A DNA stretch of 64,000 nt from Pseudomonadota bacterium. Its GTDB lineage: Bacteria; Pseudomonadota; Gammaproteobacteria; Burkholderiales; Thiobacillaceae. The notes beneath the pieces were generated by a model. That model made no database searches. It was not told where the DNA came from and saw nothing but the letters and a program-made list of their open reading frames with translations. The stretch covers positions 186,001 to 250,000 of the forward strand of contig JAKADC010000003.1 of the NCBI GenBank assembly GCA_021820845.1, given 5' to 3'. The translations under genes were made by a program, and so were the position numbers. Within the stretch, counting starts at the first letter, position 1. Every line of letters begins with the position of its first letter. Below are positions 41,131 through 48,699 of this stretch, one piece after another.

Positions 41131-41931
41131 ATGGTCGACAGCGCAGATAACTTGGCGACGTCCGTCGCAAAGCTCTCAAATCTATTGCTACTTCATGTCA
41201 TTCCTCTGTTCAATATTCGGCCGGGGAAAAGACCTGACTTGATAGGGTCCAGTCTACTGGTCGCGTCGGGAACAAATCGCTTCCTTGTGTCTGCACGTCA
41301 CGTTATTGACAAGATCACTGAACCGGGAGGACTTCACTACTACATCGAGCCAGGGATGCTTCACAAGTTGTATGGAACTGTGCTTCGCACTATTCCATTG
41401 CCAGGGCAGAGCGAACTCGATCCTTATGACTTGGCCATCATCCTGCTCTCGTCCGAAGCAAAAGCTCCCGCAAATGCGGTTTGGAAAACTCCCCTAAATA
41501 TCTCGTCATTAAGGCGAGGCAAGCTTCCAAGAACAAGGAAGCAATATCTGGTCGTCGGCTTTCCCGCCTCAAGGAGTAAAGCAAACCCACATAACCGACG
41601 CCTCAAGTCAGAGTCCTCTGGCTTTCGTGTAATCTCGGCCAATCGTGCTGCCTACGAGAGCTTGGGGCTGTCCGAACAAGAGCACCTTGTTTTAAATCTT
41701 GATATCGAGAACATGATATTTCCAGATGGCTCAATTCGCCGGATTCCTGATCCCCACGGAATGAGTGGTGCCCCGGTGTGGATGTTGTTTGACGAGGATG
41801 GATGCAACGATGTCGATACCACACCAACGGTAGGTATCGTGATTGAGTACCACAAGAAGAGCAATCTGCTCGTGGCAACGGACATAGGTGTTGCACTCGA
41901 TCTCATTGCACAATCTCTCCACGTGGCCTAG
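41131..41931 (+). CDS. Trypsin-like serine protease paired with the HEPN gene
   Basis: 266 residues, no signal peptide, so probably cytoplasmic. A complete chymotrypsin-fold triad is visible: H57 in SARHVID, D100 in DPYDLAIILL, and S212 in HGMSGAPVW (canonical GDSG becomes GMSG). TAGGAAG lies 6 bases before the ATG, and the gene is 21 bp after the HEPN stop, so the two form an operon. GC content is low like that of the HEPN gene. A cytoplasmic trypsin-like protease beside a HEPN RNase suggests proteolytic activation or release of a toxin; that is inference. Confidence 0.82.
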   Translation: MVDSADNLATSVAKLSNLLLLHVIPLFNIRPGKRPDLIGSSLLVASGTNRFLVSARHVIDKITEPGGLHYYIEPGMLHKLYGTVLRTIPLPGQSELDPYDLAIILLSSEAKAPANAVWKTPLNISSLRRGKLPRTRKQYLVVGFPASRSKANPHNRRLKSESSGFRVISANRAAYESLGLSEQEHLVLNLDIENMIFPDGSIRRIPDPHGMSGAPVWMLFDEDGCNDVDTTPTVGIVIEYHKKSNLLVATDIGVALDLIAQSLHVA

Positions 41932-41980
41932 TCCGAACCAAAGGGTCAGCACCAAAATAATTAAAGAAACAGTGGGGGCA

Positions 41981-42007
41981 GGTATTGCAATACCGCACGT
42001 AATGCGG
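41981..42007. repeat. Two adjacent palindromes upstream of a methyltransferase gene
   Basis: GGTATTGCAATACC (41981-41994) is a perfect 14-bp palindrome. It runs into CCGCA-CGTAA-TGCGG (41993-42007), a 5-bp inverted repeat. They lie 50 bp after the protease gene and 12-38 bp before the methyltransferase ATG. They could be an operator or the scar at the right end of the low-GC insert; neither is shown. Confidence 0.5.
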
Positions 42008-42018
42008 CCGGGTGAATC

Positions 42019-42783
42019 ATGAGGAGGCTATCTGCAGTGGACATCCCTCGAATATTCAACATCACCGAAAGCGCTCACCGCATCCACAACCCGTTCACCC
42101 CCGAAAAGCTTGCCACGCTCGGCGCGGCGCTGCGTCTGGAAGCGGGGGCGCGAGTGCTCGACCTCGGCAGCGGTTCGGGGGAGATGCTTTGCACCTGGGC
42201 ACGCGATCACGGGATCGTCGGCACCGGCATCGACCTGAGCCAGCTGTTCACCGAGCAGGCGAAACGCCGTGCCAAAGAACTCGGCGTTGCCGGCCAGGTG
42301 AAGTTCATCCATGGCGATGCCGCCGGCTACGTCTCGGACGAGAAGGTCGATGTGGCAGCCTGTGTGGGTGCCAGCTGGATAGGCGGCGGCGTCGCCGGCA
42401 CGATCGCGCTTCTGGCGCAAAGCCTCAGGTCGGGAGGAATCATCCTCATCGGCGAACCCTTCTGGCGGCAGTTGCCGCCGACGGAAGCGGTTGCCAAGGG
42501 GTGTCATGCCAACGCGATCTCCGACTTTCTGCTGCTTCCTGAATTTCTCGCGTCTTTCCGCACCCTTGGCTACGACGTCGTTGAAATGGTTCTGGCTGAC
42601 CAGGACAGCTGGGACAGATACGAGGCGGCCAAGTGGCTCACGATGCGCCGATGGCTCGAAGCCAATCCCGGGGACGAGCTCGCCGAAGAGGTTCGCGCTC
42701 AACTGAGCTCGGAACCCGAACGCTACGCGACTTACACCCGCGAATACCTGGGCTGGGGCGTGTTCGCGCTGATGGCGCGGTGA
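42019..42783 (+). CDS. Class I SAM-dependent methyltransferase
   Basis: 254 residues with the Rossmann motif I VLDLGSGSGEML, motif II GIDLSQLF and post-motif HGDAAGYV. A C-terminal extension (WDRYEAAKWLTMRRWLEANP; YTREYLGWGVFALMAR) resembles small-molecule methyltransferases of the UbiE/MmtN type, but the substrate is not evident. GC content returns to that of the chromosome here, so it probably does not belong to the preceding insert. Confidence 0.85.
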   Translation: MRRLSAVDIPRIFNITESAHRIHNPFTPEKLATLGAALRLEAGARVLDLGSGSGEMLCTWARDHGIVGTGIDLSQLFTEQAKRRAKELGVAGQVKFIHGDAAGYVSDEKVDVAACVGASWIGGGVAGTIALLAQSLRSGGIILIGEPFWRQLPPTEAVAKGCHANAISDFLLLPEFLASFRTLGYDVVEMVLADQDSWDRYEAAKWLTMRRWLEANPGDELAEEVRAQLSSEPERYATYTREYLGWGVFALMAR

Positions 42784-42904
42784 CGAGGGATGGCTCGGCG
42801 CGTCAACAAGTCGCGGTTACGCGAAAGTAGGCGCGGCAAAAGGAACTTCGCGTTTTGTCTCGCCTCTAGCCTATTACGCAGGCATTGATTGAAGGAGGCA
42901 GGCC

Positions 42905-43057
42905 ATGATCAGGAAACTGAAATCCGGCGAATACCGCATCTACTCGATCAAGACCGACCCGAAAACCGGCAAGCGGCGCAATCTCGGCACGTTCGCGACG
43001 CGCGAGGCGGCCGAAAAGCACGAGCGGGAAATCGAGTTCTTCAAGCGCCGGCACTGA
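42905..43057 (+). CDS. Small basic hypothetical protein (50 aa)
   Basis: Short gene MIRKLKSGEYRIYSIKTDPK..., ending FFKRRH. A strong GAAGGAGG ribosome site precedes the ATG by about 7 bases. The pattern of a short beta-hairpin (GEYRIYS ... RRNLGTF) followed by a helix (REAAEKHEREIEFFKRR) recalls the AP2/integrase-type arm-binding fold, but here it stands alone. Similar stand-alone small proteins occur in proteobacteria; function unknown. It is followed by the DUF3175 gene. Confidence 0.8.
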   Translation: MIRKLKSGEYRIYSIKTDPKTGKRRNLGTFATREAAEKHEREIEFFKRRH

Positions 43058-43087
43058 CGGCCGGGCGTGTTTCAAAGGCGTTTCTCC

Positions 43088-43402
43088 GTGAAATCCTTCC
43101 GCCGCCCCGGAATTTCGCGCGGCACCGACCGCTGGTCGCAGCGCGTGACGACCGGCAGCAATGCACTCGATCTGGAGCCGGGCGTGTTTCGCCTCGATGA
43201 TCCCCGCGCGATCGCGCTGTCGCTCAAGCGGTCTGCCGAGCGCAGCCATCGCCGCAAAACGACGCCTTTCCGCTCGGCCATGTCGATGCTCAACTTCTTC
43301 ATCAACCGGGCCGGCAAGCAGCTGACCGACGCGCAACGGCAACGCCTCGAAGCGGCGAAGGACGAACTGCGCGCCCTGTACGACCGGCCGCGCCGCCATT
43401 GA
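43088..43402 (+). CDS. DUF3175 family protein
   Basis: About 104 residues, basic. Family motifs: DRWSQRVTTGSNALDLEPGVF, IALSLKRSAERSHRRK, FRSAMSMLNFFINRAGKQL. Function unknown. The GTG at 43088 has AAAGGCG about 9 bases ahead; a GTG at 43067 would add seven residues. Probably cotranscribed with the 50-residue gene upstream. Confidence 0.82.
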   Translation: MKSFRRPGISRGTDRWSQRVTTGSNALDLEPGVFRLDDPRAIALSLKRSAERSHRRKTTPFRSAMSMLNFFINRAGKQLTDAQRQRLEAAKDELRALYDRPRRH

Positions 43403-43421
43403 TCGCCGCCACTGATCACCG

Positions 43422-44258
43422 CTACGGCGCGACGACGCGACGCGCCCGATGCACCAGCAGGGGAAGCGCGAGGCGGTTGACGACGCCCGGCAGGCGCAGC
43501 GGCTTGACCAGCATCTTCACCGTCATTTCATAGGGATAGTGGGCGCGCGCCCAGTGCCCGGCGATACGCTGAAAGCGCTGAAAGTCGTCGAGGCTGAAGG
43601 GGTGCCCGGGGTTGCGCACGGCATAGGCGTTTTTCAAGGCGAGGTAGGCGTCCTCCTGGCCGATCTCGGCAAGCCGCTGGCGGATGACGCGCGCGACCTG
43701 CCAGCGCGATGGGCGCTCCAGTTCCCGGTAACGCAGGAAGGCGTGATAGAAGTACTTGTAATGCCCGACCTCGTCGTTGCGGATATGACTCACCAGCACG
43801 GTGAGCACCGGCTCCGGACTGATCTGCTGCAACAAGCCATACAGGCCCGAGGTGCCGGTTTCGACGACGCAGCGCGCGACCATCTCCAACGCGCGCGTCG
43901 GTTCCAGAAGTTCGGTCTTGCAATACGGGCGGTAGTCGGCGCAAAAGCCGTCGAACGCGGCCTGCCAGTCGAACGCGGGCCAGACCGTTTCGACGTAGCG
44001 CCGCAACGCGCGTCCGTGCTGCAGTTCCTCCGGTTCCCAGCGGTCGCGCAGCCACTCGCTGGCTTCGGAATCGCCCGCCATGTGGTCGAGCAGATTGTGC
44101 GTGTACAAATCGGCCAGGCTTTCCACGAACGACGCGGCCGCCAGCACGTAGAACCACGTGTCTTCGCCGGCGATGCGCTCGTGTTCGATGCGGTCGAACG
44201 GAATCTGCTCGATCGACCAGGCGCGGGGCGCAACGGAGGCTGTCTGTGAATCCGGCAT
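43422..44258 (-). CDS. Ferritin-like diiron protein of unknown function
   Basis: 278 residues. A four-helix diiron ligand set is visible: E46 (SFVESL), E78 and H81 (EELQHG), E133 (VVETGTSG), E163 and H166 (NDEVGHY). This ExxH-twice pattern is that of bacterial diiron oxidases/hydroxylases. A C-terminal basic region follows (MTVKMLVKPLRLPGVVNRL). The reaction is unknown. It is divergent from a 2-oxoglutarate oxygenase gene across 231 bp. The frame is open further upstream but lies over that gene. Confidence 0.82.
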   Translation of the reverse strand: MPDSQTASVAPRAWSIEQIPFDRIEHERIAGEDTWFYVLAAASFVESLADLYTHNLLDHMAGDSEASEWLRDRWEPEELQHGRALRRYVETVWPAFDWQAAFDGFCADYRPYCKTELLEPTRALEMVARCVVETGTSGLYGLLQQISPEPVLTVLVSHIRNDEVGHYKYFYHAFLRYRELERPSRWQVARVIRQRLAEIGQEDAYLALKNAYAVRNPGHPFSLDDFQRFQRIAGHWARAHYPYEMTVKMLVKPLRLPGVVNRLALPLLVHRARRVVAP

Positions 44259-44489
44259 ATCAACTCGCTGCTTGTTTCCTGATCCGACTCGTTTCGGCGG
44301 CTGCGGTTCACGGCACGGATTGAATGACTGCTTCCGTATGAAGCTGCGCGGACCAATGCACCGCTGGTCGGGCCTTTGCGGCAAGTCTTGTCTTAGGGCA
44401 CGGACCTGAAGCCGCAAGCTCGGATTTTTCCCGAATTCCGTATAAGATATTCCGCTCCCAATATCCCCTGCAAGACCGAGGCACGAATC

Positions 44490-45380
44490 ATGAAGCAGTG
44501 GCACGCGAAATATCCCAACCGGTTCGCTCTGGCCTCGAATGACGACTATCTGAAATGGCGGGACGAGAAGCTGGCGGCCTACCCGGCGAGCGTCGGCGAC
44601 CTCGTCGTCGAACTGGGCGACATGACCGCCGTCCAGCCCGCCGAGCGGACCAAGATCCTCGAAACCGTGGAACGGGCCAACATGTGCGTCTTCACGGCGG
44701 GGGCCGCCGAACTCGACATGTCCTCGCTGCTGGCTCTGGGACGGCAGCTCGGCGTCACGCGGACGGACAAGTCCGCCCGTCATCCGAAGTCCGACGAATT
44801 GACCGATTCGGGCATCCTGAACCACGCGATCCCCTTCTCCACCCGGCACTGCAACTGGCATACCGACGCGACGTATTACGGCTCGGACAATCCGATCGAG
44901 GCGCTGTTTCTCCTGTGCAAGCGCCCTGCGCTGGAAGGCGGCAGCAACAAGGTGCTGGACCACGAGATGCTGTACATCCATCTCCGGGACGAGGCGCCCG
45001 ACGCCCTCGACGTCCTGATGAACAGGGACTGCTTCAATTACCGGAATCCGGCGACCGGCGAGGTCGACGCGCAGCGGGGCGGAAAAGTCTTCTGGACCAA
45101 CGCCGACGGCCATTTGTGCCACCGGTTCTCGTTCCGCAAGACGGACATGGCCTGGTCCGACGAAAGCGACGTCGCGGCCGCCAGGGACGTTCTCGAGTCC
45201 GTGATCTCGAATGAATCGGCGCATGTCATCGAGGGCCGCCTCGAATCGGGGATGGGCCTGATTTCGAACAACGTCCTGCATACGCGCGAACGGCTCGTCG
45301 ACAGCGACGACGCGGCGAAGAAGCGGCTTCTCTTCCGCGCGCGCTTCCACGACCGGGTCAATCCCGACTATCCGGGCTGA
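44490..45380 (+). CDS. TauD/TfdA-family Fe(II)/2-oxoglutarate dioxygenase
   Basis: 296 residues. The iron facial triad is H124 and D126 in NWHTDATYY plus H263 in SNNVLHTRE; R279 or R282 in RLLFRARFH should bind 2-oxoglutarate. TauD-type enzymes hydroxylate small sulfonates, carboxylates or amino acids; no neighbouring gene reveals the substrate. A -10-like TATAAG lies about 40 bases ahead. Confidence 0.85.
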   Translation: MKQWHAKYPNRFALASNDDYLKWRDEKLAAYPASVGDLVVELGDMTAVQPAERTKILETVERANMCVFTAGAAELDMSSLLALGRQLGVTRTDKSARHPKSDELTDSGILNHAIPFSTRHCNWHTDATYYGSDNPIEALFLLCKRPALEGGSNKVLDHEMLYIHLRDEAPDALDVLMNRDCFNYRNPATGEVDAQRGGKVFWTNADGHLCHRFSFRKTDMAWSDESDVAAARDVLESVISNESAHVIEGRLESGMGLISNNVLHTRERLVDSDDAAKKRLLFRARFHDRVNPDYPG

Positions 45381-45405
45381 GCGGGCGGCGGCACGGCGCC
45401 CCTCC

Positions 45406-45465
45406 GCTTAAGGAAGCGTTAAGCATCGCGCGCGATGCTGCCGTCAGCCGTCTTGCTGAAGACGG
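45406..45465. repeat. Three consecutive inverted repeats upstream of cytochrome b561
   Basis: GCTTAA-N7-TTAAGC (45406-45424), the perfect 16-bp palindrome GCATCGCGCGCGATGC (45423-45438), and a hairpin with arms CCGTCTT/AAGACGG (45448-45465) follow one another within 60 bp. The last may terminate the dioxygenase gene; there is no T tract. Confidence 0.55.
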
Positions 45466-45516
45466 ACGACGAGCCGTCCGCGGTGGGCCGGCCCCGACTG
45501 TCGAAAGGATAGGAAC

Positions 45517-46065
45517 ATGAACCTGGAAACCCCTGCACAGCGCTACGGCGCCTTCATGATCGGCATTCACTGGCTGATGCTGCTGTTGTTCATCGGCGTG
45601 TACGGCACGATCGAACTGCACGAGCTATTCGCGAAAGGCAGCGACGCGCGGGAACTCATGAAGACGTGGCACTTCATGCTCGGCCTGCTCGTGTTCATGC
45701 TGATCTGGGTGAGGCTGACCGCCCGCCTCTCGCGGCCTGCGCCCGCCATCCAGCCCCCGCCGCCGGCGCTCCAGGAGCGCGCCGCAAAGCTGCTGCATCT
45801 GGCGCTGTACGCGTTCATGATCGGCATGCCGCTCGCCGGTTGGCTGACGCTCAGCGCCGCGGGAAAGCCGATCCCGTTCTTCGGCCTCGAACTGCCGGCC
45901 CTGATCGGTGAAAACAAGGCGCTTGCCGAGCAGCTCGAGGAACTGCACGGCACCGTCGGAACGATAGGCTATTTCCTGATCGGCCTGCACGCCGCCGCCG
46001 CGCTGTACCATCATTACATCGCACGCGACAATACGCTGACCCGCATGCTTCCGAGACGCGCGTAG
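45517..46065 (+). CDS. cybB: Cytochrome b561
   Basis: 182-residue four-helix inner-membrane di-haem cytochrome of the CybB type. Helices contain the haem-ligating histidines in GIHWLML, TWHFMLGLL, LLHLALYAFMIGMPLAGWLTLSA-like segments (here LLHLALYAFMIG) and GLHAAAALYHHYI. CybB is thought to pass electrons from quinol, in E. coli to superoxide. GAAAGGATAGG precedes the ATG. Confidence 0.92.
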   Translation: MNLETPAQRYGAFMIGIHWLMLLLFIGVYGTIELHELFAKGSDARELMKTWHFMLGLLVFMLIWVRLTARLSRPAPAIQPPPPALQERAAKLLHLALYAFMIGMPLAGWLTLSAAGKPIPFFGLELPALIGENKALAEQLEELHGTVGTIGYFLIGLHAAAALYHHYIARDNTLTRMLPRRA

Positions 46066-46191
46066 GCGGTCGTCGCCGGTTGCTTCGCGTATAGTTTCCG
46101 GGTGCCGCCGGCGGGTCGGGCCGGCGATTTCGCCGCGCTGCTCCGGCGTCCCGGCCCTTCGAAACGCAACCGCTCACACGACACACGCCGC

Positions 46192-46572
46192 ATGAAAACG
46201 CTTCACGCCCTCGTCGATTCCCCCTTCCACCCCGACTTCAGCGCGCTGTACCGCGAACTCGGGATCGCGTCGGAGCGTTTCGCCTCCGCCCGCAATCTTC
46301 ATCGGGCGATGCAGAAGCAGCCGCCGGATTTCTTCATCGGCGAGTTCGTGTACGGATGGGGAAACAATTATGCCGGCGCGAACGTCTCCAACCTGGACGT
46401 CACGATCCGGTCGCTGCAGCGCTTCGCCCCGCAGGCGAAGGTGATCGTGCTCATGCATCCGCGCGAGGCGCCGCATATCGACAAGCTGCTCGAACTCTTT
46501 CCCGTCCATGCCGTGCTGACCTACCCGGTTTCCGAACAGGCGATGCGGGAAGCGTTGCAGCCTGCGGCCTGA
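46192..46572 (+). CDS. Small receiver-like protein lacking the phosphorylation residues
   Basis: 126 residues with the pattern of a CheY-like fold: PDFFIGEF where the phospho-acceptor should be (E51 in place of Asp) and VHAVLTYPV where the conserved Lys-Pro should be (Tyr111). It may be a pseudo-receiver; the similarity is weak. It ends 11 bp before rlmA-like and is probably cotranscribed with it. Confidence 0.65.
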   Translation: MKTLHALVDSPFHPDFSALYRELGIASERFASARNLHRAMQKQPPDFFIGEFVYGWGNNYAGANVSNLDVTIRSLQRFAPQAKVIVLMHPREAPHIDKLLELFPVHAVLTYPVSEQAMREALQPAA

Positions 46573-46583
46573 CCGCCCAGCCG

Positions 46584-47432
46584 ATGCCCGTCATCCCGTT
46601 CCGGGCACTCGGCTGTCCGCTCGACGGAGCGCCCCTGCGGCTCTCAGGCGCCGCCTGGACCTGCGCCTCGGGACACAGCTTCGACGTCGCAAGCCAGGGC
46701 TACACGAATCTGCTGCCCGTGCAACACAAGCGGTCGCGCGATCCGGGCGACAGCAAGGACATGGTCGCGGCGCGGCAGCGCTTTCTCGCGGCGGGTTTTT
46801 ACCAGCCCATCGCCGCGGCGGTGAGCCGCCTCGCGCTCGACGGCCTGCCCGCCGACGCAAGCCTCAGTTGCCTCGATGCCGGATGCGGCGAGGGATATTA
46901 CCTGCGGCAGCTCGCCGAAGCGGCGGGCGACGCGCCAACCCTCGCCCTGTTGGGCGTCGATATTTCCAAGTGGGCCGTGCTGTCGGCCGCGAAGCAGGAC
47001 AAGCGGATCAACTGGGCGGTCGGCAGCAACGCCAAGCTGCCGGTGCTGCCGGCCACGCTCGATCGCGTGCTGTGCCTGTTCGGATTTCCCGTCTATGCCG
47101 AGTTTGCGCGGGTGTTGAAGCCGGGCGGCAAGCTGCTGCAGGTCGACGCGGGACCCGACCACCTGCGTGAGTTGCGCGAAGTCATCTACCCCAGCCTCAA
47201 GCCCGATCGCACGACCGCGCCGCAGGCGCCGGCGGGCTTCAGCCGCCTGCCGGCGGAGACGCTCCACTTTTCGATTGCCTTGCGCGACCCCGCGCAGATC
47301 GCCGACTTGCTTGCGATGACGCCGCATCTCCACCGTGCCAGCGCGGAGGGACGGGCGCGCGCCGCCGCACTGACGTCACTCGCGCTGAGCGTGGATCTGC
47401 GCCTGACGTGTTTCGAGCGAAACACGGATTGA
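46584..47432 (+). CDS. rlmA: RlmA-like 23S rRNA (guanine-N1)-methyltransferase
   Basis: 282 residues. The N-terminal zinc segment CPLDGAPL ... CASGH has C11, C27 and H31, but the second cysteine of the E. coli CPLC motif is Asp14. The family hallmark YTNLLPVQHKRSRDPGDS is intact, followed by the SAM motif LDAGCGEGYYL. RlmA methylates G745 of 23S rRNA. Loss of one zinc ligand could weaken metal binding. Confidence 0.87.
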   Translation: MPVIPFRALGCPLDGAPLRLSGAAWTCASGHSFDVASQGYTNLLPVQHKRSRDPGDSKDMVAARQRFLAAGFYQPIAAAVSRLALDGLPADASLSCLDAGCGEGYYLRQLAEAAGDAPTLALLGVDISKWAVLSAAKQDKRINWAVGSNAKLPVLPATLDRVLCLFGFPVYAEFARVLKPGGKLLQVDAGPDHLRELREVIYPSLKPDRTTAPQAPAGFSRLPAETLHFSIALRDPAQIADLLAMTPHLHRASAEGRARAAALTSLALSVDLRLTCFERNTD

Positions 47433-47448
47433 CGCGAGCGCCTGTCGG

Positions 47449-47784
47449 CTATTCCTGCGACACTTCCTCCAGGTCGCGAAACAGATCGTTCCAGGACACG
47501 TCGGCGTTCCGCACGAAGCAGGCGACTTCCGCGACCCCGCAGACGGACAGCTCGTTTCCCATCATCATCCAGCCCCGCGCAGGCCAGCCCGTCGTGCCCG
47601 AGACGGTCATGAGGATATCGCTTGCATGTTGCATGATGCGCCCGTTGGCGTAGCACAGTTCCGCAGCCAGTTGCGCGTCGAGCTGCTCCAGCTCCCCGGC
47701 GGCCTCGGCGAGCGTGCCGTCGTCATAGAAACGCAACGTGGCGATGACGCCCTTGATTCCGGACAGGCTTTTTAAGCTCGGCAT
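47449..47784 (-). CDS. DUF2173 family protein (copy 1, last of three)
   Basis: 111 residues. Pattern shared with its two upstream neighbours: LSGIKGVIATLRF, GELEQLDAQLAAELCYANG, a Gly-Trp turn, and VCGVAEVACFVR. DUF2173 proteins are small, roadblock/profilin-like in predicted fold, common in sulfur-oxidising proteobacteria, with no known activity. It lies 27 bp after copy 2. Confidence 0.82.
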   Translation of the reverse strand: MPSLKSLSGIKGVIATLRFYDDGTLAEAAGELEQLDAQLAAELCYANGRIMQHASDILMTVSGTTGWPARGWMMMGNELSVCGVAEVACFVRNADVSWNDLFRDLEEVSQE

Positions 47785-47811
47785 GGTGTTCTCCTCGTAC
47801 CGGCGCCGCGC

Positions 47812-48144
47812 TCAGGCGGCGGCGTTGAAAAGCCGGTAGGCCGCGTCGTAGTCGAAATCCTTCCTGTGCGCGAGCACCGCATTTCCGTTCATGCCCATGA
47901 CCGCATGATCCAGCGTCACGAAGACGAAGCCGCGTTCGGGAAGAAACCCCTGCTGCGCCGTCAACTTCGTCCATCCGGTTGCCTGCATGCGGTAGGTCGC
48001 CATGTTGGCGGCGCACATGTGCGCAATCAGCTCCGCAAAATCCCGGTCCAGCTCGCCGCGCACCTGGCCCAGCTCACCCATGCAGGAAAACTCGACCGCG
48101 CCGTACACGCCGGGCAACGACATCAGTTCATCCAATGTTGGCAT
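47812..48144 (-). CDS. DUF2173 family protein (copy 2)
   Basis: 110 residues beginning MPTLDELMSLPGVYGAVEFS, then QVRGELDRDFAELIAHMCAAN and FVFVTLDHAVMGMNG. It matches the same template as copies 1 and 3 while being diverged, so the triplication is old. It overlaps copy 3 by 17 bp. Confidence 0.82.
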   Translation of the reverse strand: MPTLDELMSLPGVYGAVEFSCMGELGQVRGELDRDFAELIAHMCAANMATYRMQATGWTKLTAQQGFLPERGFVFVTLDHAVMGMNGNAVLAHRKDFDYDAAYRLFNAAA

Positions 48145-48511
48145 TTGGTTCTCCTTTTCCGGGCTTGAGGAGTTCGCTGTCGGCCGACTCTGTCATGGCT
48201 TTGATCAGGCGGTTGAACGAAGTCTCGCGCCCGCGCACGAGGCACACGCTGTCGTGGATCGCGACGATGGACATGTCCGGTCCCCACGTCACCCAGCAAT
48301 AACAAGCGTCCCAGCCCGGCTGGTCGGCCATGCGTCCCAACAGCCGTCCCTGCATTTCGGTGGACATCGTGACGGCCGCGCACAGGTTGGCCATTTCGCC
48401 CGCCTCCGCCTCGGTCAAGGCCCCTTCGAACTCTTCCAGCAGGCCTTTCCTGGAAAAAATACCGGCGGCCACGGTGCCGGGTAATTTCATCAGCTCAGAT
48501 GTTCTCGACAT
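48128..48511 (-). CDS. DUF2173 family protein (copy 3, first of three)
   Basis: 127 residues beginning MSRTSELMKLPGTVAAGIFS, followed by EAEAGEMANLCAAVTM, a Gly-Trp turn (QPGWDACYCWV) and VAIHDSVCLVRGRETS. The ATG was chosen because the family homology starts there; the frame opens 58 codons earlier into the GST promoter region. Copies 3, 2 and 1 form one leftward operon. Confidence 0.82.
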   Translation of the reverse strand: MSRTSELMKLPGTVAAGIFSRKGLLEEFEGALTEAEAGEMANLCAAVTMSTEMQGRLLGRMADQPGWDACYCWVTWGPDMSIVAIHDSVCLVRGRETSFNRLIKAMTESADSELLKPGKGEPNANIG

Positions 48512-48699
48512 AACGCCCCCAAATGTCCGCGCCAGAACACCACTATAGTCAGAACTCGATTTTTTTCCGGCTGCATCGCGCGTGCCCGCTTTGCGTCGAG
48601 CGTATTGCGTCTTCGCTGGGATCGGTGCCGGATACCGGTTCACCGCGCGTGCCGATCGGTTTACGCTACGGTCTGGAAGCACCATCCGAGGTTCACGTC

